64,000 bases of DNA. It comes from Streptomyces melanogenes. Lineage in GTDB: Bacteria > Actinomycetota > Actinomycetes > Streptomycetales > Streptomycetaceae. Position numbers and translations under genes: made by a program. Below the pieces are notes generated by a model that saw only the letters and a program-made list of their open reading frames with translations, searched no databases and was not told the DNA's origin. The stretch lies in the NCBI RefSeq assembly GCF_014649795.1, contig NZ_BMTS01000011.1:108391-172390 (forward strand), read 5' to 3'. Below are positions 8,303-16,561 of the stretch, piece after piece. Every line of letters starts with the position of its first letter. The first letter of the stretch is position 1.

Positions 8303-8971
8303 GTGCACATCGTCATCATGGGCTGCGGGCGAGTGGGAGCCGCTCTCGCGCAGACCTTGGAGCAGCAGGGGCACACGGTCGCCGTCATCGACCAGGACCC
8401 CACGGCCTTCCGCAGGCTCGGTTCGGGGTTCAGCGGGCGCCGGGTCACCGGCGTCGGCTTCGACCAGGACACCCTGCGTGAAGCGGGGATCGAGGAGGCC
8501 GGCGCGTTCGCGGCGGTCTCCAGCGGCGACAACTCCAACATCATCGCGGCCCGGGTGGCCCGCGAGATGTTCGGGATCGAGAACGTCGCGGCCCGCATCT
8601 ACGACCCGCGTCGCGCCGAGGTGTACCAGCGGCTCGGCATCCCGACGGTCGCCACGGTCCGCTGGACCGCCGACCAGATGCTGCGGCGGCTGCTGCCGTC
8701 CGGCGCGGAGCCGCTGTGGAGCGACCCGAGCGGCGCGCTGCAGCTGGCGGAGGTGCACACCTCCACGGCCTGGATCGGCCACAAGATCAGCAAGCTGCAG
8801 GAGGAGACGGGCGTGCGCGTCGCGTTCCTCACCCGGCTGGGCGAAGCGGTGCTGCCGACCTCCCAGACGGTCCTGCAGGAAGGCGACCTCGTGCACGTGA
8901 TGATGCGTACGGACGAGGTCGAGAAGGTCGAGGCGGCCTTCGCCCAGGGTCCCGAGGAGGGCGGTCACTGA
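8303..8971 (+). CDS. ceoB: TrkA-family potassium uptake regulatory subunit (RCK), first of pair
   Basis: The 222-aa protein has an N-terminal Rossmann NAD-binding RCK domain (GCGRVGAALAQTLEQQGHTV, residues 7-26, then the acidic VIDQDP) and a C-terminal TrkA-C domain (about 140-215). RCK subunits gate potassium channels or transporters in response to nucleotides. The GTG start follows a GTGAGGGGA ribosome site. Its TGA overlaps the ATG of the next gene by one base (TGATG), so the two are translationally coupled. The symbol rests on the matching pair Rv2691-Rv2692 of M. tuberculosis. Confidence 0.88.
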   Translation: MHIVIMGCGRVGAALAQTLEQQGHTVAVIDQDPTAFRRLGSGFSGRRVTGVGFDQDTLREAGIEEAGAFAAVSSGDNSNIIAARVAREMFGIENVAARIYDPRRAEVYQRLGIPTVATVRWTADQMLRRLLPSGAEPLWSDPSGALQLAEVHTSTAWIGHKISKLQEETGVRVAFLTRLGEAVLPTSQTVLQEGDLVHVMMRTDEVEKVEAAFAQGPEEGGH

Positions 8972-9648
8972 TGCGCGTCGCGATTGCCGGGGCCGGTGCG
9001 GTGGGTCGTTCCATCGCGGGCGAGCTCCTTGAGAACGGTCACGAGGTGCTCCTCGTGGACAAGGCGCCCACCGCCATCTCGGTGGAGCGGGTGCCGCAGG
9101 CGGAGTGGCTGCTGGCCGACGCCTGCGAGATCACCTCGCTGGACGAGGCGGCGCTGCAGCGCTGCAACGTGGTCATCGCGGCCACCGGCGACGACAAGGT
9201 GAACCTGGTCGTCTCGCTGCTCGCGAAGACCGAGTACGGCGTGCCGCGCGTGGTCGCCCGGGTCAACAACCCGAAGAACGAGTGGCTGTTCAACGAGTCG
9301 TGGGGCGTGGACGTGGCCGTCTCCACCCCGCGGCTGATGTCGGCGCTGGTCGAGGAGGCGGTGAGCGTCGGCGACCTGGTCCGGCTGCTGCGCTTCAGCC
9401 ACGGCGACGCCAACCTGGTCGAGCTGACGCTGCCGCCGGAGTCGGCGCTGGCGGGCACCCAGGTCGGGGACGTGGCCTGGCCCGAGGACACCTCGCTGGT
9501 CACGATCATCCGGGGCACCCGGGTGCTGACTCCGCAGGCGGAGGAGACGCTGGAGGCGGGGGACGAGCTGCTGTTCGTCGCCGCGCAGGCGCGGGAGGAG
9601 CAGTTGGAGGATCTGTTGTCGGTGCGGCGGGACGACGCCGTGAGCTGA
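8971..9648 (+). CDS. ceoC: TrkA-family potassium uptake regulatory subunit (RCK), second of pair
   Basis: The 225-aa paralogue of the upstream gene starts with GAGAVGRSIAGELLENGHEV and the acidic LLVDKAP nucleotide-binding end. A central NNPKNEWLFN segment leads into a TrkA-C domain (about 140-220). It would pair with CeoB to control a potassium transporter. No TrkH/TrkG channel gene lies in the window, so the divergent KimA-like permease is the only visible partner. It ends just before a very long hairpin terminator. Confidence 0.88.
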   Translation: MRVAIAGAGAVGRSIAGELLENGHEVLLVDKAPTAISVERVPQAEWLLADACEITSLDEAALQRCNVVIAATGDDKVNLVVSLLAKTEYGVPRVVARVNNPKNEWLFNESWGVDVAVSTPRLMSALVEEAVSVGDLVRLLRFSHGDANLVELTLPPESALAGTQVGDVAWPEDTSLVTIIRGTRVLTPQAEETLEAGDELLFVAAQAREEQLEDLLSVRRDDAVS

Positions 9649-9661
9649 CGCTCCCTCACAC

Positions 9662-9710
9662 AAAGGGAAGGGGCCGGGAGTACGTTACGTACTCCCGGCC
9701 CCTTCCCTTT
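9662..9710. terminator. Bidirectional terminator between ceoC and DUF3159 gene
   Basis: The arms 9662-9685 and 9687-9710 are complementary over nearly 24 bp, with almost no loop. They lie between the convergent ends of ceoC (9648) and the DUF3159 gene (9770). It is one of the longest perfect hairpins in the window. Confidence 0.85.
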
Positions 9711-9730
9711 GGCCGCGCCTACTTTTTCTG

Positions 9731-9780
9731 CGGGCCGTCTGTGGCTGGTCGCGCAGTTCCCCGCGCCCCTTACGGGGCGG
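9731..9780 (-). repeat. Streptomyces intergenic repeat, family A (copy 1)
   Basis: On the minus strand this reads GGGGCGCGGGGAACTGCGCG followed by ACCAGCC, a sequence I recognise as a common short element between Streptomyces genes. A second, diverged copy is at 30866-30946. The element overlaps the end of the DUF3159 gene and supplies its TAA stop at 9770-9772. Confidence 0.6.
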
Positions 9781-10495
9781 CCTTCGCCGCCTCTTCTTCC
9801 GCTTCCATCTCCGCGAACACGTCGATCGGCGGCGGCGCCTTGGCCAGGAAGATCCAGGTCAGCCAGACCGCGAGGAGGAACGGCGGGATCTTCAGGGCGA
9901 TCAGGACCCAGCCGAGCTGGGAGGTGTTGGCCCACCAGTAGAGCGGGAAGAGGATCGCGCACTTGGCGAGCAGGATCAGGCCCCAGGCCCAACTCGCCTT
10001 CGCGTACGCCTTCTTGCGGCCGGGGTTCCTGGTGCGCCAGGACAGGTTCTCCTTGAAGACCGGGCCCAGCATCAGCCCGATCAGCGGGACCCCGAAGAGC
10101 GTCGTCACCAGGTACGAGACGGCCAGGCCCAGGGTGTAGAGCATGCCCGGCAGGTAGAAGTCCTTCGCGTTGCCCGTCATCATCGCGAAGACCACGCCGA
10201 AGGCCACGCCGAAGACGCCGCTGAAGGCGTGCTTGACGGTGTCCTTGCGGATCAGCCGGACCACCACGAGCAGCAGCGAGACCGCGATCGCCGCGATCGC
10301 CGAGCTGTGCAGGTCCTTGTTGACCGTGAAGATCGTGACGAAGAGGAGGCCGGGCAGGCACGTCTCCACCATGCCCCGGATCCCGCCGAACGCCTCGAAG
10401 AGCGCGGCTTCGGTGACGGCTTTGGCGTCGGCGTCCGGGGTGGTGCGCGCGTGCTTGGCGGCGGTCGTGGTGGTCGGCTTGTCGACTGACGTCAC
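9770..10495 (-). CDS. DUF3159 family membrane protein
   Basis: The 241-aa protein has about five to six transmembrane segments (residues 45-225), an FGGIRGMVETCLPGL entry motif, and GNAKDFYLPGMLYTLGLAVSY typical of DUF3159. Function is unknown. Its constant position beside TrkA-type genes (the M. tuberculosis counterpart is Rv2693c) suggests a link to ion or membrane homeostasis, which is inference only. The GTG start lies three bases after the stop of the OB-fold gene, so the two form an operon. The final residues are encoded inside an intergenic repeat. Confidence 0.85.
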   Translation of the reverse strand: MTSVDKPTTTTAAKHARTTPDADAKAVTEAALFEAFGGIRGMVETCLPGLLFVTIFTVNKDLHSSAIAAIAVSLLLVVVRLIRKDTVKHAFSGVFGVAFGVVFAMMTGNAKDFYLPGMLYTLGLAVSYLVTTLFGVPLIGLMLGPVFKENLSWRTRNPGRKKAYAKASWAWGLILLAKCAILFPLYWWANTSQLGWVLIALKIPPFLLAVWLTWIFLAKAPPPIDVFAEMEAEEEAAKAAP

Positions 10496-10498
10496 CGG

Positions 10499-10897
10499 CT
10501 ACTCCTGTCCGAGCGGTCGGAGTTCGTATTTGGGGTTGAACAGCACCCGCCGGCCGTGGCTCATCGAGATCCGGCCCGAGGCGATCAGCTTGCGGCCCGG
10601 CTCTATGCCCACGATCGAGCGCCGTCCCAGCCACACCACGTCCAGCGGGGCGGTCCCGTCGAAGAGCTCGGCTTCCAGCGCCGGGACGCCCGCCCTCGGG
10701 CGCAGGGTGACCGTCCGCAAGGTACCAGTCACCTTGACTATCTGGCGGTCGTCGCAGTCGGAGATGCGGGTGCACCCCGTGGCCTGCGTGTCCTCCTGCA
10801 GTTCCGCGGAGTGCAGATCCTCCTGCGAGGTGGACAGCCGGTCGAGCATCCGGCGGAAGCGTCCCGCGGGCTTCTCGGTTCGAAGGTCAGCACTCAT
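10499..10897 (-). CDS. OB-fold nucleic-acid-binding domain protein
   Basis: The 132-aa protein has a predicted OB fold (about 40-130): IVKVTGTLRTVTLRP, an LEAELFDGTAPLDVVWLG strand pair and ASGRISMSHGRRVLFNPKYE. Such domains bind single-stranded nucleic acid, as in RecG or tRNA-binding proteins. The ATG at 10897 was chosen over an upstream in-frame GTG because the conserved part starts there. It is co-transcribed with the DUF3159 gene, matching the order of Rv2694c-Rv2693c. Confidence 0.8.
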   Translation of the reverse strand: MSADLRTEKPAGRFRRMLDRLSTSQEDLHSAELQEDTQATGCTRISDCDDRQIVKVTGTLRTVTLRPRAGVPALEAELFDGTAPLDVVWLGRRSIVGIEPGRKLIASGRISMSHGRRVLFNPKYELRPLGQE

Positions 10898-10994
10898 ACA
10901 GAAAGCGTACCGGCCCCCACCGACACGGGAGGTGTCCGCGGTCACCCCGCTGCGGGGCCGCTCACAGCCCGCTCACCGTGCGGACACAGCGCGC

Positions 10995-11684
10995 TCACCG
11001 CTCGAACCGGTACCCCATCCCCGGCTCGGTGATGAAGTGGCGCGGATGCGACGGGTCCAGTTCCAGCTTGCGGCGCAGCTGCGCCATGTAGACGCGCAGG
11101 TAGTTCGTCTCCGTCCCGTAGGAGGGGCCCCAGACCTCCTGGAGGAGCTGCTTCTGGCTGACCAGTCGGCCGGTGTTGCGGACCAGCACCTCCAGGAGGT
11201 GCCACTCGGTGGGCGTGAGGCGTACGTCCCGGCCCTCCCGGTTGACCTTCTTCGCGGCCAGGTCGACCGTGAAGCCGTCGGTCTCCACCGTCACCACGTC
11301 GTCCGCGCCCTCGCCGCCGACCGGCTCGGCGCGGCGCACGGCCGCCCGCAGCCGGGCCAGCAGCTCGTCCATGCCGAACGGCTTGGTGACGTAGTCGTCG
11401 GCGCCCGCGTCCAGCGCCTCGACCTTCTCGTCGGAGGTGTGGCGGGCGGAGAGCACCAGGATCGGCACCCGGGTCCAGCCGCGCAGCCCCTTGATCACCT
11501 CGACGCCGTCCATGTCGGGCAGGCCGAGGTCCAGGACGACCACGTCGGGGTGGCGGGCGGCCGCGAGCTGGAGGGCGGTCGCCCCGTCGGGGGCGGCGTC
11601 CACCTCGTACTTCCTCGCCTTGAGGTTGATCACGAGGGCGCGGACGATCTGTGGCTCGTCGTCCACCACGAGCACCCGGGTCAT
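10995..11684 (-). CDS. kdpE: KdpE, potassium-responsive response regulator
   Basis: The 229-aa OmpR/PhoB-type regulator has a receiver domain (residues 1-115) with the phosphoacceptor Asp in VVVLDLGLPDMDG and the Lys in VTKPFGMDELLARL. A winged-helix DNA-binding domain follows (about 130-229; LTPTEWHLLEVL, ending in a GMGYRFER strand). It is the downstream partner of KdpD, 31 bp away on the same strand. No kdpFABC operon is in the window, so its targets lie elsewhere or differ from the classical pump. Confidence 0.9.
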   Translation of the reverse strand: MTRVLVVDDEPQIVRALVINLKARKYEVDAAPDGATALQLAAARHPDVVVLDLGLPDMDGVEVIKGLRGWTRVPILVLSARHTSDEKVEALDAGADDYVTKPFGMDELLARLRAAVRRAEPVGGEGADDVVTVETDGFTVDLAAKKVNREGRDVRLTPTEWHLLEVLVRNTGRLVSQKQLLQEVWGPSYGTETNYLRVYMAQLRRKLELDPSHPRHFITEPGMGYRFER

Positions 11685-11715
11685 GCGGATCCTGCTTTCT
11701 GCCGTGGGCCGAGGG

Positions 11716-14259
11716 TCACGAGGTGACCTGGGCGGAGAGGTCGGCGACGACCGGGCCGGGGCCGGGCACCGCCCTGAGGGTGAGCACCATGGTCATGCCG
11801 CCGCCGGGGGTGTCCTCGGCGGTGAGGGTGCCGCCCATCGACTCGACGAATCCCCGGGCGACCGCGAGCCCCAGTCCCACTCCGGCGCCGCGCGGAGCGT
11901 CACCGTACCGCTGGAAGGGCTCGAAGATCCGTTCCTTGCTGTCGTCGGGGACGCCGGGGCCGCGGTCGGCCACCCGGACCTCCACGCGGTCGCCGAGCGC
12001 GCTGGCGGCCACCAGGACGGGCGCGGCGTCGGGGCTGTACTTGACGGCGTTCTCGACGATGTTGGCGACGGCCCGCTCCAGGAGTCCGGAGTCGACGGCG
12101 ACCATCGGCAGGCTCTCGGGGATGTCCAGCTCGACGCTGTCCTCGGGGACGCCGCCGAGCGCCATCGGGACCACCTCGTCGAGGTCGATCTCGCGGATGA
12201 TCGGCCGGACCGTGCCGGTGTTGAGGCGGGACATGTCGAGCAGGTTGCCGACGAGGTGGTCGAGCCGGTCGGCGCCGTCCTCGATGCCCGCCAGGAGCTC
12301 GGCCTCGTCGTCCTCGGACCAGTCGACGTCGTCGGAGCGCAGCGAGGTGACGGCGGCCTTGATGGCGGCCAGCGGGGTGCGCAGGTCGTGGCTGACGGCG
12401 GCGAGCAGGGCGGTGCGGATGCGGTTGCCCTCGGCGAGCTTGCGGGACTCCTCGGCCTCGTCGACCAGGCGCTGTCGGTCCAGGACCACGGCGGCCTGGG
12501 CGGCGAAGGCGCCGAGCACCCGCCTGTCCTCGGCGGGCAGCACCCGGCCGCTCAGCGCCAGCGCCATGTGGTCGCCGACCGGCATGTCGACGTCGGCGTC
12601 CTCGGGGCGGGCCACGGGGTGCGGGCCGACGCTGCCCGCGCAGGTCCACGGCTCGACGTCGCCCGCCCGCTCCAGGAGGGCGACGGACTCCATGGCGAAG
12701 GTCTCGCGGACCCGCTCCAGGAGCGCGTCGAGCGTGGTCTCGCCGCGCAGCACGCTGCCGGCCAGGAACGAGAGGATCTCGGACTCGGCGCGCAGCCGGG
12801 CCGCCTGGTGGGTGCGCCGGGCCGCGAGGTCGACCACGGAGGCCACCGACACCGCCACCAGGAAGAAGATCGCGATGGCGAGGATGTTCTTGGGGTCCGC
12901 GATGGTGATCTGGTGGACGGGCGGGGTGAAGTAGTAGTTCAGCAGGAACGAGCCGAACGCGGCGGAGGCGAGCGCCGGCAGGAGCCCGCCGAGCAGCGCG
13001 GCCGCGACGGTGAGCGTCAGGAAGAGCAGCATGTCGTTGGCGAGCCCGAGGTCCGCGTCGACGTTGGTCAGCAGCAGCGTGAGCAGTGCCGGTCCCGCCA
13101 CGCCCGAGAGCCAGCCCCAGATGCTGCGGGCCCGCCCGAGCCGGGCGCCGCGCGCCACCGGGAGGCCGCGCCCCTTGGCGACCTCCTCGTGGGTGACGAT
13201 GTGGACGTCCAGGTCGGGCCCGGACTCGCGGGCCACGGTGGCGCCGACGCCCGGCCCGAAGACGTACTGCCAGGTCTTGCGGCGGCTGGAGCCGAGGACG
13301 ATCTGGGTGGCGTTGACGCCCGTGGCGAACTCCAGGAGGGAGGCGGGCACGTCGTCGCCTATGACGTGGTGAAACGTTCCGCCGAGGTCTTCGACCAGGG
13401 TGCGCTGGACGGCCAGTTCCTTGGGCGAGGCGGAGGTCAGCCCGTCGCTGCGGGCCACGTACACCGCGAGGATCTCGCTGCCGGAGCCCTTGGCGGCCAT
13501 CCGGGCCGCGCGCCGGATCAGGGTGCGGCCCTCGGGCCCGCCGGTCAGCCCGACGACGATCCGCTCCCGGGCCTGCCAGGTGGAGCGGATGTTGTGCTCG
13601 CCCCGGTACTGCTGGAGGTACTCGTCGACCCGGTCCGCGACCCACAGGAGCGCGAGCTCGCGCAGCGCGGTCAGATTGCCGGGGCGGAAGTAGTTGGACA
13701 GGGCCGCGTCGACCTTGTCGGACTTGTAGATGTTGCCGTGCGCCATCCGGCGGCGCAGCGCCTGGGGCGACATGTCGACGAGCTCGATCTGGTCGGCCCG
13801 CCGCACCACCTCGTCGGGCACCGTCTCGCGCTGGCGCACGCCGGTTATCGACTCGACGACGTCGCCCAGCGACTCCAGGTGCTGGATGTTGACCGTCGAC
13901 ACCACGTCGATGCCCGCCTGGAGCAGCTCCTCGACGTCCTGCCAGCGCTTGGTGTTGCGCGAGCCGGGCACATTGGTGTGGGCGAGCTCGTCCACCAGGG
14001 CGACGGCGGGCCGGCGCTCCAGGACCGCGTCGACGTCCATCTCGGTGAAGGTGGAGCCGCGGTACTCGATCGTGCGCCGCTGGATCTGCTCCAGGCCGTG
14101 CAGCATCACCTCGGTGCGCGGGCGCCCGTGGTGCTCCACGAACGCCACCACGCAGTCGGTGCCGCGCTCCACGCGCCGGTGGCCCTCGGACAGCATCGCG
14201 TAGGTCTTGCCGACGCCCGGTGCCGAACCGAGGTATATCCGAAGCTTGCCGCGTGCCAT
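11716..14259 (-). CDS. kdpD: KdpD, potassium/turgor sensor histidine kinase
   Basis: The 847-aa kinase has the full KdpD layout. The N-terminal KdpD domain carries a Walker A (GSAPGVGKT, residues 11-19). A universal-stress-like domain follows (about 215-350), then four membrane helices of the DUF4118 region (about 385-480), a GAF region (about 500-600), a DHp helix with His624 (SHDLRTPLAAI) and an HATPase domain (to about 835; GPGVPDDSKERIFEPF). It senses low potassium or ionic strength and phosphorylates KdpE. In Staphylococcus the stress-like domain binds c-di-AMP, but whether that holds here cannot be read from the sequence. Confidence 0.93.
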   Translation of the reverse strand: MARGKLRIYLGSAPGVGKTYAMLSEGHRRVERGTDCVVAFVEHHGRPRTEVMLHGLEQIQRRTIEYRGSTFTEMDVDAVLERRPAVALVDELAHTNVPGSRNTKRWQDVEELLQAGIDVVSTVNIQHLESLGDVVESITGVRQRETVPDEVVRRADQIELVDMSPQALRRRMAHGNIYKSDKVDAALSNYFRPGNLTALRELALLWVADRVDEYLQQYRGEHNIRSTWQARERIVVGLTGGPEGRTLIRRAARMAAKGSGSEILAVYVARSDGLTSASPKELAVQRTLVEDLGGTFHHVIGDDVPASLLEFATGVNATQIVLGSSRRKTWQYVFGPGVGATVARESGPDLDVHIVTHEEVAKGRGLPVARGARLGRARSIWGWLSGVAGPALLTLLLTNVDADLGLANDMLLFLTLTVAAALLGGLLPALASAAFGSFLLNYYFTPPVHQITIADPKNILAIAIFFLVAVSVASVVDLAARRTHQAARLRAESEILSFLAGSVLRGETTLDALLERVRETFAMESVALLERAGDVEPWTCAGSVGPHPVARPEDADVDMPVGDHMALALSGRVLPAEDRRVLGAFAAQAAVVLDRQRLVDEAEESRKLAEGNRIRTALLAAVSHDLRTPLAAIKAAVTSLRSDDVDWSEDDEAELLAGIEDGADRLDHLVGNLLDMSRLNTGTVRPIIREIDLDEVVPMALGGVPEDSVELDIPESLPMVAVDSGLLERAVANIVENAVKYSPDAAPVLVAASALGDRVEVRVADRGPGVPDDSKERIFEPFQRYGDAPRGAGVGLGLAVARGFVESMGGTLTAEDTPGGGMTMVLTLRAVPGPGPVVADLSAQVTS

Positions 14260-14396
14260 GGCCCCATTGTCTTTCAGAGAACTGCCGTCTACGCGCTGCC
14301 GACCTTACGGCCCCCGATTCCGGCAAATCGGACCGGGGGTGCGGCTGAGCTGCCGTATTGACGCGATTCTGATACGAGGGGTGGGGCCCGGGGCGG

Positions 14397-15128
14397 TCAG
14401 CCGTGGTCGATGATCCGCCCGTCGCTGAGCTCCAGGACGCGGTCCGCGAGCCCGAGCAGCTGGGTGTCGTGGGTGGCGACCAGGGCGGTGACGCCCTCGC
14501 TGCGCACGACCGCCCGCAGCAGCTCCATGACCGCGAGCCCGGTCTCGGCGTCCAGCTGGCCGGTGGGCTCGTCGGCGATCAGGAGCGCGGGCCGGTTGGC
14601 GAGCGCGCGGGCGATGGCGACCCGCTGCTGCTGGCCGCCGGAGAGCTCGCCGGGGCGCTGCTGGGCGTGGTCGCCGAGCCCGACCAGGGCGAGCAGCAGC
14701 TCCACGCGCGCGTCGCGCTCGCGCGGGTCGGCCTTGCGCAGCCGCATCGGGACGCCGACGTTCTCGGCGGCCGACAGGATCGGGATCAGTCCGAAGGACT
14801 GGAAGATGAAGCCGATCCGGTCCCGGCGCAGCGCGAGCAGCCCCTCCTCGCCGAGGTCCGCCAGGTCGGTGGAGTCGACGGTGATCCGGCCGCCGTCGGG
14901 CCGGTCGAGCCCGCCGACCAGGTTGAGCAGCGTCGTCTTGCCCGATCCGGAGCGCCCCTTGAGGGCGACGAGCTCGCCGCGCGGCACCTCGAAGGACACC
15001 CCGCGCAGCGCGTGGACGGCGGCGGCGCCCTCGCCGTACGAACGGCGCAGGTCCTCGACGCGGACCATCGGCCCGGTGCCCGGCTGCTCGGCGACGGCCG
15101 TGCCGCGCCCGCTGGTGCTCTCGCTCAT
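14397..15128 (-). CDS. ABC transporter ATP-binding protein (LolD/MacB type)
   Basis: The 243-aa ATPase has Walker A GRSGSGKTTLL, Q-loop FIFQSFGLIPILSA, signature LSGGQQQRVAIARAL, Walker B LLIADEPTG and an H-loop (ALVATHDTQLL). The sequence style matches LolD/MacB/FtsE ATPases, which work with FtsX-type permeases. No such permease is adjacent, so its partner is unknown. I prefer the ATG at 15128, with GGGGAG five bases upstream, to the in-frame GTG at 15134. Confidence 0.85.
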   Translation of the reverse strand: MSESTSGRGTAVAEQPGTGPMVRVEDLRRSYGEGAAAVHALRGVSFEVPRGELVALKGRSGSGKTTLLNLVGGLDRPDGGRITVDSTDLADLGEEGLLALRRDRIGFIFQSFGLIPILSAAENVGVPMRLRKADPRERDARVELLLALVGLGDHAQQRPGELSGGQQQRVAIARALANRPALLIADEPTGQLDAETGLAVMELLRAVVRSEGVTALVATHDTQLLGLADRVLELSDGRIIDHG

Positions 15129-15258
15129 GCCCACTCCCCCGTACGTCTGTTCCCGGCCGCGCCAGTATGTGCAGCAGGCACCCGTCCGGGCAATGCCCGC
15201 GAACGCCGGCGGGCCGCACCCCGCGAAGGGGTACGGCCCGCCGAAGGACCGGAAACGG

Positions 15259-16044
15259 TCAGCGCACCTCGGTGATCTCCGGGCCGCGCTGGAGCTGGCC
15301 CATGCCGCCGGAGAAGCGCGAGCCCTCCTGCTCCTCCTGCTGGACGCCGTCGGGCATCATCTGCGCGTCGTCCGGCAGCTTCAGGACGATCGGGTCGCGC
15401 GGGGCCATCGGGCCCTCGCCGCGCACCACGACCGTGTCCTGGAAGATCTGCTCGAGGAGCCCCGCGGCCTGCGGCTGCACCGCGCCCTGGCCGGAGATCA
15501 CACCGCGCAGGAACCAGCGCGGCCCGTCCACGCCCACGAAGCGGACCAGCTGCACCCCGTTCGTACCGTCCGGGAGCTGGACGGGCACCTGGGCCCGCAG
15601 CTCCCAGCCGAGCGGACCCTCGACCTCGTCGATGATGCCGCCCTGCTGGGTGATGCCGGAGGCGATCTCCTCGCGGACCTCGCCCCAGATCCCCTCGTTC
15701 TTGGGGGCCGCGAAGGCCTGCAGCTGTACGGCGCTGTCGCGCAGCACGACGGTCGCCGCGACGATGGCGTCGCCCGCGACCTCGACCCGCAGCTCCATGC
15801 CCTCGACCCCGGGGACGAACAGGCCGCCCAGGTCGACCCGGCCCTCGCCGGCCTCGGAGACCTCGGAGATGTCCCACGGACCGTCCGGCCGGGGCGCCGG
15901 CGGCAGGTTCACCCTGCGCGGCGCGTCCGTGTCGGCGGTGTCATCGGCGTAGTCGGTATCTTCGGCATCGATGCCGTCGACGACCTGCTCGGCCTCGCCC
16001 GCCGTGTCTTCGGCGGATCCGCTCTTCTTGCGACGTCCGAACAC
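15259..16044 (-). CDS. DUF3710 family protein
   Basis: The 261-aa soluble protein begins with a basic FGRRKKSG stretch and an acidic linker (residues 10-45), followed by the DUF3710 core (about 55-250; DGPWDISEV, VDLGGLFVPGVEGMEL, VGVDGPRWFLRGVISG). Function is unknown. The GTG start at 16044 lies one base after the dut stop, so the genes are translationally coupled. The same dut-DUF3710 pairing occurs in M. tuberculosis (Rv2697c-Rv2696c). Confidence 0.87.
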   Translation of the reverse strand: MFGRRKKSGSAEDTAGEAEQVVDGIDAEDTDYADDTADTDAPRRVNLPPAPRPDGPWDISEVSEAGEGRVDLGGLFVPGVEGMELRVEVAGDAIVAATVVLRDSAVQLQAFAAPKNEGIWGEVREEIASGITQQGGIIDEVEGPLGWELRAQVPVQLPDGTNGVQLVRFVGVDGPRWFLRGVISGQGAVQPQAAGLLEQIFQDTVVVRGEGPMAPRDPIVLKLPDDAQMMPDGVQQEEQEGSRFSGGMGQLQRGPEITEVR

Positions 16045-16045
16045 G

Positions 16046-16561
16046 TCACTGTCCTTCCCGGTCGGATACGACCGAAGCGTATCGATTCCCACCCGTAGTG
16101 CCGTCCACGGCGGCATGGCCGCCGGTGGAACCGAAGCCCCCCTCGGCCCGCGCCGAGCCGGGAAGCTCCGCCACCTCGTGGAAGCGCACCTTCTCGACCT
16201 GCTGGACGACAAGTTGGGCAATCCGGTCGAATCGCTCGAACCGCACGGTCTCGCGCGGGTCGAGATTGACCACGATCACCTTGATTTCCCCACGGTACCC
16301 GGCATCCACCGTCCCCGGGGCATTCACCAGGGCGACACCGCAGCGTGCGGCCAGGCCGGACCGCGGATGCACGAAGGCCGCGTACCCGTCGGGCAGGGCG
16401 ATACTCACCCCGGTCGGCAGGACGGCCCGCTCCCCCGGAGCGAGCTCGGCGGCCTCGGTGGTGACGAGGTCGGCCCCCGCGTCGCCGGGGTGCCCGTACG
16501 CCGGAATCGGCACTTCCGGGTCGACTCGGCGGATGAGGACGTCTACGGGGTTACGGGTCAC
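16046..16561 (-). CDS. dut: dUTP diphosphatase (dUTPase)
   Basis: The 171-aa trimeric-type dUTPase hydrolyses dUTP to dUMP and PPi, keeping uracil out of DNA and feeding dTMP synthesis. All five family motifs are visible: GDAGADLV, PRSGLAA, GTVDAGYRGEIKVIVVN, RIAQLVV and the C-terminal GGFGSTG. The tail after motif V (about 25 residues) is longer than usual. The GTG start overlaps the upstream thioesterase stop by four bases. Confidence 0.96.
   Translation of the reverse strand: MTRNPVDVLIRRVDPEVPIPAYGHPGDAGADLVTTEAAELAPGERAVLPTGVSIALPDGYAAFVHPRSGLAARCGVALVNAPGTVDAGYRGEIKVIVVNLDPRETVRFERFDRIAQLVVQQVEKVRFHEVAELPGSARAEGGFGSTGGHAAVDGTTGGNRYASVVSDREGQ

Noticed and set aside
11437..14361. A 974-codon plus-strand open frame opposite kdpD
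   Set aside because: kdpD on the other strand has complete domains, and this frame is low-complexity antisense sequence.
15208..15241. A CGGGCCG/CGGCCCG hairpin downstream of the DUF3710 gene
   Set aside because: The stem is short and the downstream gene is on the same strand; it is too weak to call a terminator.
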